Source: Setoptus koraiensis
Lineage: Eukaryota; Arthropoda
Reading direction: 5' to 3'
Assembly (NCBI GenBank): GCA_048013815.1
Contig: CM106585.1
Location: 22,444,001-22,508,000 of the forward strand
DNA length: 64,000 bases
Shown here one piece after another: positions 1-11,901 of this stretch. The stretch's first letter is position 1, and each line of letters starts with the position of its first letter. A program made the translations under genes and the position numbers. Under the pieces are notes generated by a model that saw only the letters and a list, made by a program, of their open reading frames with translations, was not told the DNA's origin and did no database searches.

Positions 1-282
1 ACAATACAAATTTACCAGTTTTTGCCCCTTTGTTAATCTCTGCCCATGTAGCAGCCAACCTGTCTATGATAGGCTATTATTGAACCAATCATTGTAACCA
101 ATATTCATGATTAGGGAAGATTCTTTACAACATGTTCAGCATCACAACAAGGGAAAATTACATCATTTAAGAGAGCTGTAATTTATTTTCAGAATCTATC
201 GTCTCAAAGTCTACATCAAAGATAGAGCCTCGCCCCAAGTAAATAGGACCAGACAAGCTAGTCTCATTAGAACCGTACAATA

Positions 283-546
283 ATGAGCGATAGATACAAT
301 ATCCACAGTCAGTCAGAGCATCTGCAATCCAAGTACATAGGTACTGGACATGCCGACACAACTAAACATGAGTGGATGGTCAACGTGCATCGAGACTCCT
401 ATTCTTCATACCTTGGTCATCCTGATATTCTCACTTATTTGGCCATTGCTGAAAGCGAATCAAGAGGGGCAATGAGATTTCATTGTCTGAAAAGGATGTT
501 ACAGCCGTGCGGTCCACCTCCACAAAAACCACCAGAGGATGAGTAA
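283..546 (+). CDS. SF3B5: Splicing factor 3B subunit 5 (SF3b10)
   Basis: This 87-residue single-exon protein is a small subunit of the SF3b complex in the U2 snRNP, which acts at the intron branch point in the nucleus. Nearly the whole chain matches the family: the start MSDRYNIHSQ, the central block SKYIGTGHADTTK, HRDSYSSYLGH, and the tail MLQPCGPP. The length is the usual one (about 86 residues). The ATG at 283 begins exactly where the family begins. The gene converges with BAP1, whose stop lies about 240 bases away on the other strand. Identification is close to certain because the protein is extremely conserved. Confidence 0.97.
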   Translation: MSDRYNIHSQSEHLQSKYIGTGHADTTKHEWMVNVHRDSYSSYLGHPDILTYLAIAESESRGAMRFHCLKRMLQPCGPPPQKPPEDE

Positions 547-789
547 CGTTCATTAGACTCATTTTTATACTTCAAATAAGATATATTTATTTGTACACAA
601 TTGTCGAACGAGCCTCCTATTATTACATATCACGGATCATGTGATGTATCTTTCGTTATGTCGAACACGTGATTTTATGGACATGATGCACACGAAGAAT
701 GAATTTGTCATTGACGCGTTTGAACCCTAACTAAGAAAAAATGTATTGCAACTATTTCGAACTTAAATAGAATATATTAAAAGATTCAA

Positions 790-3321
790 CTAATTGTTAA
801 GTCGAACTCCGTTGACTTCTTTCAAAGAATCTGGTAGTGGGTATTTCCTCGGCCTTCCGACGGGTCGTCCAGTTTTCACGTATTTGTAGGGCTTTTTGAA
901 TACCGCTTGCTTCTGCTTATTTTTAGCGGGTCTACCTGGACCTCGACCTGACTTGACCTTTTTATTTTTGGTAGCGGGGGCGGGCGTCAAGTTGCTTTTT
1001 GCCTTGCTAATATTGATATTCGCTCCTGGTTGCGGTTGTGGTTTCTTGCAAATCACCTTGGCTTCGGGTTGAGAAGCTACGGCTAGACCGCTAGTCACTG
1101 GATTATTTTGAGTATTACATGAATCACTAGAGATACCAAGATCTTTTTCAATAAGTTCCGCTAAGCCTCCCTTTTGAGCTAGCATAGATAAGAACGTCAT
1201 TATGAAGGGCTCATAGTTGTGAGTGCGCCTCGAATCGTCAATCTTGTATTTTCTTCTCTTCTCAAATTCTTCTTTGATATATTCTTCAATCTGGTTAATG
1301 TCGGACTCAATCCTACGTACTAAAGAGATAAGATCTAGAAGGGTAAATTTTGGTCCGTTTTGTTGAGCATTTGCCGTAGAATTTGATGGCATCTTATGGC
1401 TGGGTAATGGGGCTTGTCTGTGAGCGATATGAGGGTTGACGAATTTATCACCACGTAGGTCAATAAATAATTTCGATGACGCATCTTCTTGAGGGTGTCG
1501 ACTATCGATCATACCATCAACTTGATTTACTTTTACCTCATGAGGGGATCGGCAATCTGTTGATGGTTTGGCCGATGTTTCCGATTCATAGTCAGACTCG
1601 TTGTTGGCCAGACACAGAGATGTTGCATCATTTTGTTGTGAAGGTTTTTGTGATAAGTTAAAAGGTTTCGCTTCTGTAGCCGGCGGTAAGTCAAGATACC
1701 TTCTCTGAGTGAGAGCTGATGTTGATGGTGAATTATTATAACCAATACTATTGTGACTGCTAGAATGGGCCTGGCCAGGCAATCTAGGCTCTTCACTCGC
1801 TAGCTTTTCGTTTGAAGTGTCACCAGACTGAGAGTTTGGATCGCTATTTGTTATGACTATTTTTGGAGTACTATTAATTGGCAGAGTGGCCCTTACAGTA
1901 GTTTCGTTCGGATCCGTATCTCTTTTACGAGAGCCCAGTTTTACAACGAAGAATTTATTGAGCTTTTCGTCATTGCAGAATAAATTTCGGAGTCGTGTTT
2001 GTTGAGAGCAAGCACTAGTAGGTGAGTTAAAGGCACTTCCAGCTTCAGAAGCAGAGTCTGTACCACTGGAGCAGAGACTAGCAGGTGATGTTGTGACTGT
2101 TTCGGTCACATCCACGGATAATGGAGACTGTACACGTTTGGTCAATTCTTCTATTGCTTGTAAAACAATCTGTCTATTAGTTTTGAGGGTCGTAGCACGA
2201 GTTGACAGTTCAATTCTTCTATCCGGTACCACAGCCATCAAATTATATCTTATGTCGTTTGATAAAACACCATTTAATGGTTTTGATTCTTGCTTAATAC
2301 GTCGTTCGATAACTTGTCTAAATTTTTCAGTCCAATCTTGTCCTTCTTCAATTGCTCCATGATCAATAGGATAATTCTGAAGTCCGTCTAATTCGTAAAG
2401 CCGACCTTTGATAGGCACGTAAGATACAAAATGGAAAGCCTCGTGCTGGGAAGTCAATTGTGAATTTGTTCTCTGGTTTCCACTTATGACCACAGTCCCA
2501 GGTGCAATCTGTTGCTTATTATATAGACTTATATAGCTGGCATGGTTATTATGCGCTTTGGCTAGTTCTGGTAAGTTTCCTATTGCGTAGCCTTTGTTTT
2601 CTGGACTCATTATTCTAGTATGATCTTTGAGCCTGGTCAACGTAGGACCTAAATCTAGTTCTTTCCGATCACAGTTTAGCAAAACAGATATCAATGCATG
2701 GGTGGCACATGAGTTCGAGATCACTTGACGAGCAAAAAACATTGAATTAACAGTTTCGTCATCTTCAACATAGGACCAACTCTTCCCATCATTGCTATTG
2801 TTGCTGGAGCCGCCTAAATTTTGGTAAGTATTGTTCCTATTAGTATAACTATTGAAGGTTGTCCTTCGATGGTCATCCAACCATCTAAATAGGAATATGA
2901 ATCCATAAACAGGTCCCTCTATTTTTTGTTGCAGATCATATATTTCCTCAACTTGTGCCCCTGTACAACCGAAATCTTCAAGTAGCAATGTGAATAATCC
3001 AGGATCCGATTCTAACTCTAGCCAGCCATCATGTAATAGATTGAGATTGAAAGTTACATTAGGGTCATTTTTAGACAGTATCTTTTCAAATATCGGTCGT
3101 TTTTTACGACCTCTACGTTTGGCCTCCATTTTCTGTTCTTCTCCAGATTGTTTAGACTGTTGCTGCTGTTGTTGTTGCTGCACATTGTATCTTAGAGCTG
3201 ATGATCTTCTGGTTCCATGACGACTTAAATTCGGTTGTTGCAACAGCTGTTGATCTAAAAGTTGTTGATTACGTTCTGGTTGTTGTTGCTCTTGTTGCTG
3301 CTGTTGTTGTGATGTTGTCAT
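790..3321 (-). CDS. BAP1: BAP1/Calypso nuclear deubiquitinase
   Basis: This 843-residue single-exon protein is a UCH-family ubiquitin C-terminal hydrolase. In flies and mammals it pairs with ASX to remove ubiquitin from histone H2A (the PR-DUB complex). The UCH domain starts near residue 98 (GWLELESDPGLF). The catalytic Cys is about C205 (NSCATHA), the His about H297 (EAFHFVSY) and the Asp about D312 (YELDGL). The C-terminal UCH37-like (ULD) tail is seen near residue 690 (YEPFIMTFLSMLAQKGGL). A basic end rich in GRP and RPRKYP follows, expected to bind DNA or nucleosomes. About 97 residues rich in Gln precede the catalytic domain, which is unusual because the family normally starts at the UCH domain; a later start cannot be excluded. 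Confidence 0.93.
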   Translation of the reverse strand: MTTSQQQQQQEQQQPERNQQLLDQQLLQQPNLSRHGTRRSSALRYNVQQQQQQQQSKQSGEEQKMEAKRRGRKKRPIFEKILSKNDPNVTFNLNLLHDGWLELESDPGLFTLLLEDFGCTGAQVEEIYDLQQKIEGPVYGFIFLFRWLDDHRRTTFNSYTNRNNTYQNLGGSSNNSNDGKSWSYVEDDETVNSMFFARQVISNSCATHALISVLLNCDRKELDLGPTLTRLKDHTRIMSPENKGYAIGNLPELAKAHNNHASYISLYNKQQIAPGTVVISGNQRTNSQLTSQHEAFHFVSYVPIKGRLYELDGLQNYPIDHGAIEEGQDWTEKFRQVIERRIKQESKPLNGVLSNDIRYNLMAVVPDRRIELSTRATTLKTNRQIVLQAIEELTKRVQSPLSVDVTETVTTSPASLCSSGTDSASEAGSAFNSPTSACSQQTRLRNLFCNDEKLNKFFVVKLGSRKRDTDPNETTVRATLPINSTPKIVITNSDPNSQSGDTSNEKLASEEPRLPGQAHSSSHNSIGYNNSPSTSALTQRRYLDLPPATEAKPFNLSQKPSQQNDATSLCLANNESDYESETSAKPSTDCRSPHEVKVNQVDGMIDSRHPQEDASSKLFIDLRGDKFVNPHIAHRQAPLPSHKMPSNSTANAQQNGPKFTLLDLISLVRRIESDINQIEEYIKEEFEKRRKYKIDDSRRTHNYEPFIMTFLSMLAQKGGLAELIEKDLGISSDSCNTQNNPVTSGLAVASQPEAKVICKKPQPQPGANINISKAKSNLTPAPATKNKKVKSGRGPGRPAKNKQKQAVFKKPYKYVKTGRPVGRPRKYPLPDSLKEVNGVRLNN

Positions 3322-6300
3322 TGTCTGAGTGATAGCGATATTGTAGATGATGCATACATGAATTGTTTATGCAATCAAGACTAAAAACATAACTAATCTA
3401 ATCAGTTGTGTGATAACAAGAATACTAGGTATTTATCGAGTTATTATTGAGTCATTTTGAGTTCCAACGATAGGTCTTATACCTCGTTGAAACTTCCTGA
3501 CTAATAATGATAATAAATACAGAAAGTAGCTTATGGATGGATATTATTTCTGGGTTGCAGTCAATATAATCAGTATCATCTTCAATCTTAGATAGTTGTA
3601 GTTTTCTTCACTGTCCGATTGGATTGAAGTTAATATATCATTCTATCTAGTGAAGGTAACCATTCATATGAAGTTCGACATGTACTGAATGTTAGCATGA
3701 ATACAAATAAGAGAATTTCTTATTTGGTTGTCAATCAGTCTTCATCTATTAATAGTGGCATCAATATGTTTCATGAAATAACGGGTTATCTTCGGTGTCT
3801 TTTTGGAAGACCTGTTCTTTGGATAGGATTAAATTAATATTCTATTACTGAATTTTAGATGAAAATTGCCTCGTCAGATGGCCACCTCAGTTTTGTGTTG
3901 TGAAAAATAATAATAAATTTACAGTTAGGATTAATTTGAGCCCTCGTAATGCAGAGCTATTATAGTGATAGTGGGGTAAAATTCCTCGATTGTTTCAGCT
4001 GTTCGAATGAGTCTAAATTTTGTGAGTCTGCCAGTTTCTTCATTGTGATTACTGATGCAGAAGAAGATGTTGAAGGGAGAAGAAGAATAGTATCGTGTGT
4101 CCCATAAAGTTTCACGTAGCCCTAGCTTAGAACGATTGTCCAGAAGAGGGCGTCTAATTATCTCACGTTTGTAGTATTTAAACTTCTAATGATGGCCTGC
4201 CAGGCCAAGAGTGGATATTTTTTCTCAATCAAAAATTCATTCGAAAGTTGCCAAGTGAGATTTATAATGTCAACACTTTTGTTATTAACTGTAATGATTG
4301 TTTCAAATAATTATGAGCCTCCGTCATGACCCAATATGAGCATACAAAGTTGGCGAAAAAGAAAGGGTGCCACAAAAATAACCTCTCAGATACAGAAAAT
4401 ATTGTGCGCTTCAAAAATAAAGAACAATTTTATTGTGAAAACCATGCCATGTTCCGCACTACATTCGTACAAATTGTTGTGCAGCACAAATTCATGTTTT
4501 CTACACAAAGGATTCACTGTGCTTGAGCAGCCAGCAAATCACACTTGAGCAACAAAGGCATAAACTGACAGAGCGACGCACAACATGTTCTTAAATGATG
4601 GCTGTGCTATTCTGTGTGCGATCCATGAAGTGTGTGTCACATCAAGGTTGGTGGCTGGCGATGTGTAGAGGGAGCTTCTGTATTACGCTTGTGCGCGTGT
4701 TCGAGCTACAAGAGCGACTCCCTCAGATGAAATTTAGAACTAGTGTTGACTATAATAAGCAGCGTAGCCTCCACGACAGTGGTGCAACTTTGGCCGAACC
4801 ACCTAGTCGTTGATTTTTGGTTCGACAGTGTCGAATCGACACTAGCGACCTCGTGTGTAATTTAACTATACTGAACAGAAAAATAGCTCTCAATGTAACA
4901 CAGGATTCATGTTATACTTTAGACGCGCTGACCGTACAGCTTTACCAATAACTATGGGCACCATTGCACCAGAACGTAACCGTGGCGTTAGCTATAGCAA
5001 ACGAACGGACGCATAGATGACGCCCTGTGTATTCTTTTGTGCATCAAATGTTCGTTCACCAACAAGAAAAAAAAAACATTCTGCATATTCCACTGCTAAT
5101 GGTCAGAAAGGCGCCAATTTTCAAACGCTTTCGCCGATTCGAAAGTTTGAAAATTGCAAACTTTGGGCTTACTTCGCCCGAGACCTATCAAGACTATCCG
5201 CTCTCGAGGTGAGCTTTTTTGAAACATCGAACTAGACTTGGAGATGCGACCCAGCCAGTATATGCGAACTCGTTCTCTCGTGAAGAGATCTTCGTATATA
5301 TGATGATGACGCAAGAAAAAGAGACAGGCAATCTCGCTGACATGTTCTACATTTGACTCAGAATAAGAATATTCTTACATACACAAAAGTTATTATAATG
5401 AACGTTTTTTCTCTCATCGAAATGTTCTGTGTGACCTATGACCGGAGACCTCTCGAACTACGCCATGCATGGAATGGAGGCCCCCTTCAAAGTTCCATCA
5501 TTGTTTTCCGGTTTACTGAAATTTTATCAATCTCAACCAAAATTTGGATAAATCTCCTCGGAACAGTGAGCTTTTATGAGTCGAATGAAAATTCCACGCA
5601 TGTCTGATCCACCACCATCGACTATCACTATAATTTTTAGATTTGCGTTCTATCGGCACAAGTTTTGTTTATATTATTTGATAGTCAGCCTATAAGGTTG
5701 ACATTCAATTTTCCGGGTAAAAGTTTTGCAACGCTCATACAACCATATTGAATTGGATTTTTGGATCAAAGTCGAACATTGATTGCTTTTGCGCAGCAGG
5801 AGGTAGGTCGACTGAACCGTTACCCGTCATATAATCATACTAGGCAATAATATTATTTTTAGTAGGTATCAGCTAGAGATAATCTTGCAAGAGTAACCTA
5901 AAGAGGCTGCAACAATGGGACAACGATGTAATCCATTTAACTACAATCGAGGTAGCGCACGTACACATTCAGATTAGTTTCTATTATTTCTGGGACTTCT
6001 AAAGTTGTAAAACATATGCGCTGTAGACGATAATTTAGTTGGATTTTAGAACGTTTAATCTGACAGGTACAGCACTCATGGGGCTTCTCATTAAGTTGTT
6101 ATTTACCTGAAATACTGTTTATCTCTTTCCTAATACGCCGAATAAACCAAAAAGCTCGCAATAGGTTCCTTGACTGTCTGTTTGGCATAGAGCCCCATTA
6201 ATCTTAGTTCTACAAGGCTTACTTGCGGATTTGTGATGTTGCTGCGAGATAAGGTAATGTTTTGACTTGCATAATTGAATTCCAGTTTATATTACAAGAT

Positions 6301-7591
6301 GGTATATCATACCAATAGTGTCACATACACAATGTAATGGTAATGTCGATGTTATTAAAGATTTTGGTGAGACTCTTCTACATTTATTTCTACCTTCAGA
6401 AGGATCAGTGACAACATTGCATTATTATATCATACCTGTGAGAGCGCCTCGTCATCACACGACAGAGCACAATCAGCGTATCTTACTGACATGTAATAAT
6501 CAAATCGTAAACAAATCAGCGACGTTCAAAAAATAAAAACAAGCTAATCTAACTACGTTTTATCTCTAATAATAAAACTAGTGAAAATAGACACCTCTTG
6601 AAACAATACTTAAAAGATCAAATCACTTGTTTTGATCACTCATATGCAATGACTGTGTTGCTATCATCACACATCAAAAATTGTTTGCAATGCACTTGAC
6701 ATATTAAACTCTAACGACAATATCTGTCAAACTGTTGTTCAATAGCAGTTAACAGTTTCGAACAACGGTATATAACGATAAGCGAGCTGTTATGAGTACA
6801 AAAGTATATTTAGCAACTACACTTGTAAATTTTAACAGCCTCTCGAAACAAAGACAATGATATAATGTTTGTGTGAATACAAACGTCGGTGGACTTCACT
6901 CATTTTCCATCAGATTAAATGCCTAGGTTGACGCAATCATTTGCACCATATTGATCAGATAGAAGATAAGCCTAGATCTATCGCTAATCCTACAGAAACA
7001 ACTAACTTATTTGATGCGGATGAGGAAATGGTTAACGTTTATAGAGATTTATTCCGCCAAAGAGACAAATAGTAGCGTATGTATTTCATAGTATAGACTC
7101 TAAAATAATTTTCATAATACATTAACACTAGTTCAGCTACCTTTTACCAATTTAGCTCAACAGAGAGGACTCAAGTTTGCTTGAATAAATCAATTAGTAC
7201 TGTTGATAATATGATTTGGCATAAGAATAGCTTGCAATTTTTGCCAGCTTTCATCTTGAGCAGCTTCTGTATGTCTAAATTGAGATTACATTTATAGTTC
7301 ATATAGTTTATGTCGTTTACAACATGTCAACATGGTTGCACTATTCCGATGTGTGCAAGTGTGAAAATCACCGATTCCTTGTTAGCTATTACGTAACATT
7401 GAGTGAGTTTGGTTGGGTGATAGTTGTATGTTAAGTTAATTCATGCATTACAAATAGGCAAGCGTCAGAGTGAATCATCACAAAAACAAGCAACAAAAAG
7501 AAGAAGAAAACTTTCGCAATGCTCAAATTTTCTACAGACCGTACATGCTGTCAGAGAGCCACACATATGCGACAAATAGAGGGTAAATGAT
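3322..7591. other. AT-rich spacer, no gene recognised
   Basis: This stretch lies upstream of BAP1, whose 5' untranslated region and promoter must be at its left end. Open frames here are short (at most about 84 codons), lack family motifs and show no convincing splice sites. I found no RNA gene. Short palindromes such as the one near 4821 (TTCGACAGTGTCGAA) look incidental. Confidence 0.5.
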
Positions 7592-7892
7592 CTACAGATA
7601 GAGTATATAGGGTTTGATAAGAAGATTTGAATACGTTGCCATCAACTTGTCTCGCCAATCTATACTCGATCTAATAACGTTTGTTGCGTAATTACGCAAT
7701 GTTGTTTTTAGGAGAATGTTTATTTCGCCAACGAGGGACTTCGCGATGAGAAAAATTTTATTTTTCATTTCAAGTTTTACCGCCACATTTCGAAGAATCG
7801 AGTGTGCGCCAGTGATGTCACCAACGTCCAGCTGCTCGTTTACAACGTTGTACTTTTTCACCAGATTCCAGTTTCTTTTTGGGGTAAAGCAA
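7592..7892 (-). CDS. Possible coding exon, family not recognised
   Basis: A minus-strand frame of about 100 codons runs to a stop at 7592 and is preceded by a plausible acceptor (CATTTTCAG) just above 7892. The amino-acid composition is protein-like: mixed charged and hydrophobic residues with helical spacing, and segments such as VNEQLDVGDITGAHSIL and LLKTTLRNYATNVI. No upstream exon could be placed; the sequence above it on that strand is rich in Cys and His codons from CACA repeats. It may be the last exon of an unplaced gene, a pseudogene remnant, or chance. I do not recognise the family. Confidence 0.25.
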
Positions 7893-8964
7893 CTGAAAAT
7901 GCTAGCGAATTTTTAAATAGAATTACAGCAGCAAGCAAGTGAAGACGATTAGTGGGCAGTAACGTTGTGTGTGTCAGTAGTGTGTGTCTGCATGAATTGA
8001 TTGCGCTACACACACACGCACACACACAGTGTACATTCGAGACTGGCCTTCTCATCGGTTGTGTTTCAGTTTACGGTGAACACCCGACCACGAAAGAGCC
8101 AGCACACATATGCACTAAATACATAGTGTGACTACCATTGCACTGTATGCACCAATATAGTATCAATCGCGCTCCATATATTACCATTGTTCCTCTCGTT
8201 GCCGCTACCGACTACACGCACACGCACTCGCATTCGAGCTCTCATGTATTATCATTATCTAATATACAGATATCTCTTTCTATTGCCGTAGCTATCAACT
8301 ATACGATTGCAACAACAATAATAATTACAGTTACGCGTAATCAGCGATAACCAGGACAAGTAGGGAGACTCGACAACGATGATATACATGTTCCATTCCG
8401 GCAACAACTGTCTCTCCGAATCAGCACCACTCCATCACTATCAGACAAAATAGGATAAGTCCTCCCAGCAATTATCCGTCTAATCACTGTTGTTGTCACG
8501 GGCCTTTCGTTTACCTCAACAGGGCCGGTCGTCGTCGTCAACGTCCCATTTCTGTGTCTAGATGCGGCCAGTTTAGAACCATCACCACCAGCACCGTCGT
8601 CAGAACAGATACTATATTTTTTCTCTTTGTTTGCCCGGCACTAACAACATCACCGTATCACAAAATCACATCTACTATTATTTGTTGTAGACAACAAACA
8701 AATACAAGTTATATCATACTCAATCTAACTTGACTTCACTCACTCACTCACACATCACGGAAACCTTTATGACTAACACAGCTAGATAGCCGCACACCAC
8801 GCACTTCAACAAACAAATCAATATCCACAAAGGAAGGCCATCATTACTATTATTACATCAATAATATTAAAAGGAAGGATAAACACACTAGGAAGTAGAT
8901 AAACAATTTCTCTTTTTTCTTATTCATTTATTATCATTGTTCAGCAACACAAACATCTTCAATT
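7893..8964. other. Upstream region of EPT1 with CA-rich stretches
   Basis: The stretch contains short CA/CACACA runs near 8010-8030 and 8218-8232 and leads into the EPT1 start at 8965. It probably holds the promoter and 5' untranslated region of that gene. No other coding sequence is recognised. Confidence 0.45.
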
Positions 8965-10471
8965 ATGTTCAAGTACATGCCCGAGGACCAGCTCAAAAGG
9001 TTCGACAATTACAAATATTGTGCCGTAGACACAAGCCCATTGAGCAAATATGTTATGCACCCATTTTGGAACAAAGTTGTAGAATTAGTACCAATGTCTA
9101 TTGCTCCAAACACGCTGACACTTGCCGGTTTTGCTTTCACATTGTTGAACGCCGCACTATTGTCTACATACGATTATTTTTTCTACGCTTCTACTGACTC
9201 ACATCCAGAATATCCGCCCATACCGAATTGGGTCTGGTTTTTGTGTGCAATCAATTTATTTATGGCCCATACTCTCGATGGCATTGATGGGAAACATGCA
9301 AGACGGACAAAGGCCACCGGACCTCTAGGCGAACTCATGGATCATGGTGTTGACAGTTGGACTGCTGTATTTATACCTCTTTCCGTTTACTCGCTTTTTG
9401 GACGTGGAGATTTCAGCTTTAGTCCATTCAGAGTATTATTTGTATTCTGGGCAGTCTTTCTTACATTTTATATTACACATTGGGAGAAATACAACACTGG
9501 CATACTATACCTACCATGGAGCTATGATCTATCCCAATTATTCCTACTCATCACTTTCATTACAACATCAATACAATCATACAAATATTGGAAATTTACT
9601 ATGCCCGTTTTAGGTGCACCCTTCATTGAAGCGTTCGAGCTGTTACTCTATGGTATGATAAACATATTAACTCTTCATGAAGTGGTGTAGATGCATCACT
9701 CAATTACAAACGAAAATGCGACAATATTTCAAAATCTTATCCTTGATCTAACACTAATTCTCACATTTTTGATTCTATCTCCAAATTATAACGTCTCCAG
9801 TGAGCATCTTGCTAACACTACCATTGCCTCTATACAATGTTTACGCGACGTTCAAATTAGGAAAAACAAAATACTCATCATCGATAGAAACACTCAAACC
9901 ATTAGCACCACTTATATTATTATTTGTTACGAGTGTCTTGTGGGCTGGCTTTTCAAAGTCTGATATACTATCTCAGGATCCGAGGTTATATTTTTATACT
10001 TTAGGAACAATTTTTTCCAATATATCAGTAAGTGACAGATTGACGATTCACTTATACTGTTTCTCATCACCAAAACCACTCAGACAGAGCTTATGAATGT
10101 ACTCAAACTCTTACTCTACATGTACATACATATCTAACCGAGTATTTCACACAAAATCTTTATCATTATATCTTTAGTGTCGATTGATAATTTGCCAAAT
10201 GTCAAGCACCAAATTTGGCGTCTATAACGGATTCTTAGCATTATTCGGTTTGGTAGCTTTAACCGCACTTATATTACCTCCAATGGGCCGCTTTGAACTG
10301 ATATTGTTAAGGATTGTTGCATGCTTTGTAACTATTGGACATATCCATTTCGCTACTGGTATCGTTCGGCAGATGTGTGATCACTTGAGGATTAATGCCT
10401 TCTCCCTCGAAAAGAGAAAGTCTGGATTATCGCGCCAGCATTTGCTGAATAACAAATCAGAACATGAGTAA
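8965..10471 (+). CDS. EPT1: Ethanolamine phosphotransferase (EPT1/SELENOI family), Cys/Sec-free
   Basis: Three exons (8965-9652, 9801-10027, 10178-10471) encode about 402 residues, close to the 397 of human SELENOI. The enzyme transfers phosphoethanolamine from CDP-ethanolamine to diacylglycerol, the last step of the Kennedy pathway, in ER/Golgi membranes. The CDP-alcohol phosphotransferase signature DGx2ARx8Gx3Dx3D is complete at about residues 100-122 (DGKHAR to DHGVD). Other family blocks are YVMHPFWN, HWEKYNTGIL and ICQMSSTK, with several membrane helices. Introns begin GTATGA and GTAAGT and end CAG and TAG; both junctions keep the frame. The vertebrate selenocysteine near the C-terminus is absent: the tail after AFSLEKRK has no in-frame TGA and ends at TAA. 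The gene converges with the CWC25-like gene. Confidence 0.95.
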
Positions 10472-10939
10472 GCAACATAAACTACATCACCACTGCAGTT
10501 AAAATTGCTTTCCCTTGAGCGATCGCCCGCATATTTAGCTACTCCTTCGTCCCGCTGATAAGAATCTTCCCTACTTCCTTTCCTCTATCAAAACCAACGT
10601 CCCGATAGTTTGCCGCTACCTCTCGATAAAAAACCATCTCTCACAAATTAGAAAAAGATAACTAATCTACACAGTAGTTAAAGTATATTTGGACTAACGT
10701 TGATTACATATTGTCGTTGGACACGCGATTGTCAAATCTTTGTGGAACTAGTTCCGTAGAAAGGCTCACGGATTCAGGAGAAACACCAAGTGATCAGCAC
10801 AAACTCGCTGAGGCCGACCAAAAGAATTCCTTCTTGAATCAATCTCCCCAAGAGCACATAATCGATATTCTGGTGCCCGATGCAATATAATTAGCTAGAT
10901 TCATTTTGTTGCTTGTAAATTCATGAAGTGTTATTATTG

Positions 10940-10945
10940 AATAAA
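10940..10945 (+). terminator. Poly(A) signal of EPT1
   Basis: A canonical AATAAA lies about 470 bases after the EPT1 stop codon. It is followed within about 90 bases by the end of the oppositely oriented CWC25-like gene, so the two 3' ends are nearly adjacent. Confidence 0.6.
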
Positions 10946-11034
10946 CTTTCTCCAACCCGGTCATAGACGTCCTTGTCTATGATCAGAATCTATCGTTAAT
11001 ATATTACTGGTATTTGCCTCTTTCTCTCGACAAT

Positions 11035-11901
11035 CTATCTCTTCTTCTCAATACTTCCACACTCGCTAGAATCACTCGAGCGGTGATGATATTTTGACTT
11101 ACGAGATCGGATCTCATCTGTATTAGATTTAAGCTTCTTTCTAGACCTATCATGGGAACTATCTCGACTAGTAGATCTATGTCTACTAATCTTTCTAGCT
11201 CTCTCATTGTGATGATGACGCACTTCACGACGCGATTTCCGATTTACCGAATTCGTTTTCGTACTATGAGGAACTCGAGACGAATTTTCAGAAGATGATG
11301 AAGAAGAACCGTTCCGATTACTAGAACTTGACGAAGAAGATGTCGATGATGAAGACGATGACGATGAGGATGTTGAGGTTGAAGATGAAGATGATGAAGA
11401 CGATGATGCGGATGATGATGATGACGATGTTGATGAATCGGTAGATTCGGAGGATTTCGATGAGTCTGACGAAGGAGAACGATTATGTTTTGACGAGCCC
11501 GATTTTTTGGATCGATAGTGACTTAGTTGCGATGATTTCGCATCAACATCAGATGCAACTACTTCTCGATCACACCTATCTACCGATTTGGCACTAGACC
11601 CGGATTCTTCTGTTCCTCTTAGTTTCAATTGATCTTGTAACTGCTTCAATTTGACCGGATTATTCAATATGGCTGCGCGAATCTCTATTCTCCTTTGTTC
11701 TACTCGCTTCAAGGGATCATCGGATAATCTTGCCTTGGTATCGGCTGCCGCGGCGAACGCGGCCTCTTGCTGTTTTTTCTGTTGCTCCTGCTTATAGACC
11801 TCAAATGTTTTATCGATTTTTCTGCCTTTCAGATAGTCATCAGTGTCCACCATACCGGACACACCCTCGTACATCCAGTCTAGTTTCTTTTGGTCACTCA
11901 T
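11035..11901 (-). CDS. CWC25: CWC25-like pre-mRNA splicing factor, shortened
   Basis: The first 35 residues match the conserved core of CWC25 (KKLDWMYEG, GGMVD-like SGMVD, DDYLKGRKIDK), a factor that joins the spliceosome for the first catalytic step. A DPL...RRIEIRAAILNNPVKLKQL block also fits. The rest is a long Ser-rich, then Arg/Ser-rich region. The usual N-terminal Cir_N segment (around a KSWHP motif) is not upstream of the ATG at 11901. The usual C-terminal block (around ENAKWREEER) is absent too. An in-frame TAA sits shortly before the ATG, but a possible acceptor (TTTAAAG) lies there, so a missing 5' exon is possible. No room for another 3' exon remains before the EPT1 poly(A) signal. 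It may be a diverged ortholog or a partial copy. Confidence 0.7.
   Translation of the reverse strand: MSDQKKLDWMYEGVSGMVDTDDYLKGRKIDKTFEVYKQEQQKKQQEAAFAAAADTKARLSDDPLKRVEQRRIEIRAAILNNPVKLKQLQDQLKLRGTEESGSSAKSVDRCDREVVASDVDAKSSQLSHYRSKKSGSSKHNRSPSSDSSKSSESTDSSTSSSSSSASSSSSSSSSTSTSSSSSSSSSTSSSSSSSNRNGSSSSSSENSSRVPHSTKTNSVNRKSRREVRHHHNERARKISRHRSTSRDSSHDRSRKKLKSNTDEIRSRKSKYHHRSSDSSECGSIEKKR

Noticed and set aside
4326-4813. Short plus-strand frames
   Set aside because: Composition and lack of splice signals or motifs fit chance frames in AT-rich spacer.
10405-10471. In-frame TGA for selenocysteine in EPT1
   Set aside because: The tail was read codon by codon; the only stop is TAA at the end.
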